Assembly (NCBI GenBank): GCA_023381695.1
Contig: JAMCQP010000100.1
Coordinates: 1 to 37,022 of the forward strand
DNA length: 37,022 nucleotides
Origin: Bacillota bacterium
GTDB lineage: Bacteria > Bacillota > UBA5301 > JAMCQP01
Reading direction: 5' to 3'
Below, in pieces: positions 33,150-37,022 of the stretch. The notes under the pieces were generated by a model. It ran no database searches, was not told the origin of the DNA, and worked only from the letters and a program-made list of their open reading frames with translations. Position 1 is the stretch's first letter, and each line of letters starts with the position of its first letter. Position numbers and translations under genes: made by a program.

Positions 33150-33908
33150 TAAGTTACCGGATAGCTTTTGTGCTGACCCTGCTGAGTACCTTTATGGGCG
33201 CGGTCCAGTTCTATTACATTGGCCGGTTTGTTGGTGAAGGGCGGGAGTATCCTCTTCTGGCACCTTATGGCGGAAATCTCCTGGCTTATCTGATCATTGG
33301 GACGACATTTATGACGTTTGTGGGTGTTTCATTGGACTCATTCAGTAGTGCCATTCGGGTAGAACAGCAGATGGGGACACTCGAATTTCTGCTCCTATCT
33401 AGGACTTCCCTTGGTGCGGTACTGTTGTACTCAGGCGTTTGGAACTTTGTTAGTGCTTGTATCAGTACAACTATCGTCTTGGGTATTTTTGTTTTTGCAC
33501 TTGGAGTTAAACTAAATGCCAATATCGTCTTAACTTTCGGAATATTATTTCTTGTTGTGATTTCCGTAGGGGGAATAGGGTGGATGTCGGCAGGGATGAT
33601 TATGGTGACGAAACAAGGGGGATCCAATAAGCTGGGTTTTTGGAACGATTTTCGGTTTATTAAGTGGAGTTGCTTTTCCTGTGGAACTACTCCCGAGGTG
33701 GCTTCAAAACGTCGCAGCTGCCCTTCCAACAACATATGGCTTGGTGGCCCTAAGGAAGGCACTCCTGATGCATGCATCTTTATGGGAGGTCTGGGCGCAA
33801 GTTTTAATCCTGACTGTTACTTGTTGCATAACCCTACCGCTCGGTTTAGCAGTATTTAAGTGGGGGTTTAATAAGGCGCGGGCTTTTGGAAGTCTTTCGG
33901 AATATTAG
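33104..33908 (+). pseudogene. ABC-2 type permease, interrupted by one +1 frameshift
   Basis: Membrane subunit of the exporter, six expected helices. The first frame reads from TTG 33104 to KQG at about 33619 and is then disrupted; the proper continuation (DPISWVFGTIFGLLSGVAFPVELLP) is in the next frame and runs to the stop at 33908, ending GSLSEY. One extra G in a run of five (33617-33621) explains the shift. The start overlaps the end of the ATPase gene by 46 bases, as in many DrrA/DrrB pairs. Joined length is about 267 residues, normal for the family. Confidence 0.8.
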
Positions 33909-34049
33909 GCTTGTATTTGGGGCAACACATTACCGCTGGTTGGTCACAATGGTCAACCTGGGCAAATTTAGGAAAAGGCACTAAGCATTTGCTCATTTTA
34001 TCGTTTTTGGCTTCGTAAGACTACAATTTCCATGGAGTTTTGAATGTGA

Positions 34050-34061
34050 TTGGGGCAACCG
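34050..34061 (+). repeat. 12-base inverted repeat, left arm, flanking the peptide gene
   Basis: TTGGGGCAACCG occurs here and as its exact reverse complement at 34326-34337, on either side of the Cys-rich peptide gene. The 10-base core also occurs at 33917-33926. It could be a regulator site, part of an RNA structure, or the trace of a small mobile element. The rest of 33909-34108 shows no gene. Confidence 0.5.
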
Positions 34062-34108
34062 ATGAAGATCCAACTCAATTACTTTGAAAAGTGATGGGAG
34101 GTGAAAAA

Positions 34109-34273
34109 ATGGTATGGCTTATCGCACCTAGTCCAGTTAGTGGCTCTTTAATCAGCCCCACGGAGGTATGTTGCTCAGCTACTTACTGTATATCTTATGG
34201 CTGTGATTACTGTCAAACGGGGGCATACGGAATCCGCCCGATTTTCCCACCACCTTGTAACTACAAAGGTTAA
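34109..34273 (+). CDS. Cys-rich 54-residue peptide, probable radical-SAM-modified RiPP precursor
   Basis: A small peptide with six cysteines at residues 21, 22, 27, 32, 35 and 50, giving the spacing CC-x4-C-x4-C-x2-C-x14-C. The first 20 residues (MVWLIAPSPVSGSLISPTEV) lack cysteine and would be the leader. The core is rich in Tyr, Ser, Gly and Thr, followed by a Pro-rich tail with a final Cys. A very strong ribosome binding site (GGGAGGTGA) precedes the ATG, fitting high expression. The next gene on the same strand is a radical SAM/SPASM maturase, and an exporter lies upstream. It resembles Cys-rich clostridial RiPP precursors such as the Clo7bot type in general layout, but I cannot confirm family membership. 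Confidence 0.7.
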   Translation: MVWLIAPSPVSGSLISPTEVCCSATYCISYGCDYCQTGAYGIRPIFPPPCNYKG

Positions 34274-34325
34274 AGGGAAAACTTCTTCGTTAATGGTATT
34301 GCCAGACGTTAGACTTAAGCTAAGC

Positions 34326-34337
34326 CGGTTGCCCCAA
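34326..34337 (-). repeat. 12-base inverted repeat, right arm
   Basis: Exact reverse complement of 34050-34061. It lies in the 206-base gap between the peptide gene and the maturase gene, where no further gene or clear terminator was seen. Confidence 0.5.
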
Positions 34338-34479
34338 CCCAGAAAAATTTTAAAGGTGAACTGTTTCTTCCAACGTAAAATGACCGGTAATTTCTCAGAA
34401 TCAGTGACCGGATGAAGAAGGGGAAAAGTACTTTCTCGTGAACTCCAAGCGAAAGCAGGCGAAATAAGGAGGCAGAAGC

Positions 34480-35829
34480 ATGAAGTTATCGAAATTTAAT
34501 TTCCGCTTTCAATATGGAAGTCAACAAGTCATTTTCAACGCTATTTCCGGCGGCCTTCTTTTACTTGATAACACAGCCGAAGTATTGCTTGAAAAGATCG
34601 GCCTCAATCAGATTCCGGAAGCTGGGTTATCAGAAATAGAGAAGGTATGTTTAGAGGAATTAAAAAGGGGTTGGATAGTTCTTGAGAATGAATTGGACGA
34701 ATTGCTTTACCTTAAAAACATTTATTTGCGCACAAAATATGATCGTACAAAGCTTGTACTGACTGTTGCCCCTACAATGTCCTGTAATATGCGCTGCGTG
34801 TATTGTTTTGAGCATCAGGAGGACCAATCAGGAATAATGAATGACGAGGTGGCAGCAGCAATTGTAAAGTTTGCCCAAAGGAGACTGGAAGTGGCGCAGT
34901 TATTAAGTGTTGTCTGGTTTGGCGGCGAGCCTTTATTGGCTCTGGATAAACTCAGTGCCCTCTCTAAATCTTTAATCGATTTTGCAACGGCAAAAGGACG
35001 TAATTACTCTTCCTTTTTGTATACAAACGGAACCTTACTTACTAGAAATACAGCTAAGATATTGGCTGATAGTAGGGTAGATACTGTTCAAGTATCTATT
35101 GATGGTTATGGCGAGTTTCACGACGCGCGACGAAAACTCAAAAATGGAAGGCCATCGTTCGGAAACATTATTGAAAATATTAAGGATTGTTGTGACATCA
35201 TAAATGTCGTCATCAAAATTGGAGTCGATAGAGGTAACGTGCAAGGAGCAATACTTTTGTTACAGGAATTGGCCCGGACTAACCTCAAGAATCGAGTAAA
35301 TGTATCGTTTTCACAAATCAATTCAGATCTTGACCCATGCGTTCATTATGTAAATAAGACAATAAGCAGAAGAGATTATGCGTCAGTTTATCTAAAGATT
35401 ATCGAGAGTGCTACGGAATTTGGCTACAACATAGTAAATTTCGAGCAACCACCTAAACCGCGTTCTCTTTGTTGCGGACACCAATCCATGCACGTCGTAA
35501 GTGTTGATCATCGGGGACTGGTTTATAAGTGTCTTGAAGACATGGGTCATTCGAATCGTGCTTTGTGCAAAATAGAAGATTACGATAAATTTGAGAGCGC
35601 TTCGCAACTAAAATGGTTGGACTATAATCCAATAGGACCAGAATGTGAAAAATGTGAGGTTCTCCCTCTCTGCCTCGGTGGATGTCCGCGTCGTTCATTT
35701 GACGATGGCGCCTTGTTATGTAATGTAGATAGGTATGTATTGATCGACAAGCTTAAAAGGCACGTAGAGCGGCTTGTGGAACAGCAAGTGGGACCCAGTC
35801 AAGTTGCGGTATCTTTGAATGAAAAGTGA
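34480..35829 (+). CDS. Radical SAM/SPASM peptide maturase
   Basis: A 449-residue radical SAM enzyme expected to install thioether or carbon cross-links in the adjacent Cys-rich peptide. Residues 1-90 form an N-terminal peptide-recognition-like region. The SAM cluster motif CX3CX2C is at C102, C106 and C109 (CNMRCVYC), with GGEP at 148-151. The SPASM domain is canonical: C331/C332 to GX4C ending at C351, then CX2CX5CX3C at C389, C392, C398 and C402, then C414, enough for two auxiliary [4Fe-4S] clusters. AAGGAGG precedes the ATG. The gene is AT-richer than the housekeeping part of the window. Confidence 0.85.
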   Translation: MKLSKFNFRFQYGSQQVIFNAISGGLLLLDNTAEVLLEKIGLNQIPEAGLSEIEKVCLEELKRGWIVLENELDELLYLKNIYLRTKYDRTKLVLTVAPTMSCNMRCVYCFEHQEDQSGIMNDEVAAAIVKFAQRRLEVAQLLSVVWFGGEPLLALDKLSALSKSLIDFATAKGRNYSSFLYTNGTLLTRNTAKILADSRVDTVQVSIDGYGEFHDARRKLKNGRPSFGNIIENIKDCCDIINVVIKIGVDRGNVQGAILLLQELARTNLKNRVNVSFSQINSDLDPCVHYVNKTISRRDYASVYLKIIESATEFGYNIVNFEQPPKPRSLCCGHQSMHVVSVDHRGLVYKCLEDMGHSNRALCKIEDYDKFESASQLKWLDYNPIGPECEKCEVLPLCLGGCPRRSFDDGALLCNVDRYVLIDKLKRHVERLVEQQVGPSQVAVSLNEK

Positions 35830-35837
35830 GGTATACT

Positions 35838-35859
35838 GATGGCCATCTAAGTGGCTATC
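35838..35859 (+). other. Hairpin between maturase and peptidase genes
   Basis: GATGGCCA and TGGCTATC pair over eight positions with one G-U, around the loop TCTAAG. It begins nine bases after the maturase stop. No T-run follows; it might be a processing or stability element in a common transcript. Confidence 0.4.
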
Positions 35860-35877
35860 AAATTTGGAGGCGCTGGC

Positions 35878-36837
35878 GTGATCATGGTGAGGTGGTCCTT
35901 GTCAAGCGTAGTCTTTTTTATTATTTTGACATTACAGAGCGTAAATGCGGACGCATGGAAAAAAGTTACGTTTAATGCCCCTTACAACAGCGAAAAATCA
36001 ATGAAACTGTTCATCGACTACGCCCTCGGCGGATATAGCATGGATTTGATGGACGGCCAGTGGACCATAACGTTAGAGCTGCCTAAGGGACGCTACAATT
36101 ACATTTACTCCAGTGATTTTACCAAAGAGACTGGCTGGCACCCAGATGATCTCTGGCTAAATTGGCGAAATTCTGTGGTGTATATCGATTACAGGCGTAT
36201 TGATACCGAGAATTTTTCTATATACTACTCCGGTGGCCTTCCTGAGGAATATCTTAACGCGATTGCCAGGCTTTTTGAAGTTAATTATCAGGGCATGCGT
36301 GAAATGTACGGCATCGACCTGAAGACCAGGCACGCTCAGGGAAAGCAGCTAGAAATTCGCATAGATGCTGATTGGGGCAAAGGAGCCAGTTTCTATGCAA
36401 TGGGCTACATTTGGCTACAATTTGAAAGCCCCGATCAACTGAAAAATCGTTACGGTCATGTATATGGTATCGCCCATGAATTGTCGCATCTCGCTTTGGG
36501 GTTTGGAGCAGGAAACTATAAAAATGAATCGAAATTAAACGAATCTTTTGCTTTTGTAGTTGCTTCTTACCTTATATCATACTACATTTGGCCAAAACTG
36601 GGCGCATCTGCCTGGCCTGACCCGTATGATTATAATGCCACAGAAGGCGAGAAACAATTACTTGAAGTTGCTGCTCGTGGAGCATACCCTCAGTATATTG
36701 ACACGGAGTTTATGAGATTCCTCTGGTCTCTGCACCATGACAAAGGTCCCGCTTTTGTCGGCCGGATTGTGAACGCTTTGCCCGTGGATAACGCCACTGA
36801 AGCAGATTTTCGTAGGTTAGCTGAAACAGGCAAGTAA
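35878..36837 (+). CDS. Secreted gluzincin-like metallopeptidase with an N-terminal E-set-like domain
   Basis: A 319-residue predicted exported zinc peptidase. A signal peptide covers about residues 1-25 (hydrophobic WSLSSVVFFIILTLQS, likely cut after VNA). Residues ~27-105 read like a CBM48/E-set beta domain (dGxWtitLelPkGrYnYiY pattern). The catalytic part has HELSH (H200, E201, H204) and a downstream NESFA with E222 as the likely third zinc ligand, the gluzincin NExxA pattern. The GTG start has GGAGG seven bases upstream; ATG two codons on is possible. As the last gene of the RiPP-like block it may trim the exported peptide, or be unrelated. Confidence 0.7.
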   Translation: MIMVRWSLSSVVFFIILTLQSVNADAWKKVTFNAPYNSEKSMKLFIDYALGGYSMDLMDGQWTITLELPKGRYNYIYSSDFTKETGWHPDDLWLNWRNSVVYIDYRRIDTENFSIYYSGGLPEEYLNAIARLFEVNYQGMREMYGIDLKTRHAQGKQLEIRIDADWGKGASFYAMGYIWLQFESPDQLKNRYGHVYGIAHELSHLALGFGAGNYKNESKLNESFAFVVASYLISYYIWPKLGASAWPDPYDYNATEGEKQLLEVAARGAYPQYIDTEFMRFLWSLHHDKGPAFVGRIVNALPVDNATEADFRRLAETGK

Positions 36838-36846
36838 TCAAAGTCG

Positions 36847-36885
36847 TTGGCGCTGGCTGCATGAAGTAGCCGGCGCTAATTTTTT
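36847..36885 (+). terminator. Terminator of the maturase-peptidase block
   Basis: A 12-position stem (TTGGCGCTGGCT with AGCCGGCGCTAA, two G-U pairs), nine-base loop, then six T. It lies ten bases after the peptidase stop. The remaining 136 bases to the window end show no gene. Confidence 0.85.
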
Positions 36886-37022
36886 GCTGGCCCCCCTGGC
36901 ACATCCCGTCATATTTCTCCTAGCGGTAGTTTCCTAGTTCATTGAGTCTATGAGGCTTAAACGTAGTAGTAGTCGTTACTTTCACATCTTGCTTTGTAGT
37001 ACCTACGTTGTCGGGGCCAGTT

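Noticed and set aside
34109-34273. Assignment of the peptide to the SCIFF family
   Set aside because: SCIFF precursors have a different, highly conserved sequence and cysteine spacing, and their maturase neighbourhood differs.
34197-34415. 72-codon open frame overlapping the Cys-rich peptide gene
   Set aside because: No ribosome binding site, basic unstructured product, and it overlaps the better-supported peptide gene in another frame.
34440-34463. GAAC-N16-CGAA resembling an ECF promoter before the maturase
   Set aside because: Transcription would begin at or inside the ribosome binding site of the maturase at 34480, and the spacing differs by one from the other two motifs.

Overview
The window looks like a chromosome segment from a spore-forming Firmicute (Bacillota) of moderately high G+C, perhaps a deep clostridial, Limnochordia or Hydrogenispora-like lineage. 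This rests on gene content and order: rsmD-coaD-ylbJ-ylbK-ylbN(DUF177)-rpmF followed by fapR-plsX-fabH-fabK-fabD-fabG-acpP-fabF-rnc, the Asp23-FakA-DegV-recG block, the sporulation genes ylbJ and spoVS, strong AGGAGG-type ribosome binding sites and frequent GTG/TTG starts. No rRNA, tRNA, CRISPR array or intact insertion sequence was seen.

Layout. 1-1613 holds a membrane diguanylate cyclase (minus strand) whose GGDEF domain is cut off at a partial direct duplication. 1739-9952 holds unlinked housekeeping and transport genes: a Nudix hydrolase, a MoxR-type AAA ATPase with its VWA partner, a GT4 glycosyltransferase, thiamine pyrophosphokinase, a YfcE-like phosphodiesterase, a YeiH/UPF0324 permease and a ClC antiporter. 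10051-10242 is rpmB on the minus strand. 10545-17887 runs from a small DUF1858 protein through Asp23, fatty acid kinase FakA, a DegV (FakB-like) protein, RecG, RsmD, CoaD and a coiled-coil protein. 17874-20845 holds ylbJ (minus), ylbK, DUF177 and rpmF. 21068-28829 is the type II fatty acid synthesis operon headed by its presumed regulator FapR and PlsX and ending with RNase III. FakA/FakB (use of exogenous fatty acids), FapR (malonyl-CoA sensing), PlsX (acyl-phosphate formation) and the Fab enzymes together cover most of membrane acyl-chain supply. 28791-30707 holds a degenerate S24/LexA-like regulator (minus), an unrecognised conserved-looking protein and SpoVS.

From about 31,000 to the end the composition becomes visibly AT-richer and the content changes to an accessory, probably acquired block. 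It contains a DUF433 antitoxin-like protein without a proper toxin, an ECF sigma factor overlapping a 54-residue zinc anti-sigma-like gene (31121-31285), an ABC exporter broken by three apparent +1 frameshifts, a 54-residue peptide with six cysteines, a radical SAM/SPASM maturase and a secreted gluzincin-like metallopeptidase ending at a strong terminator. I read this as a ribosomally synthesised, radical-SAM-modified peptide (RiPP) locus with its own ECF-type control and a decayed (or mis-sequenced) exporter. It is the best candidate in the window for a poorly described system. Matching ECF-like promoter motifs (GAAC-N17-CGA) sit in front of both the sigma gene and the exporter genes on opposite strands.
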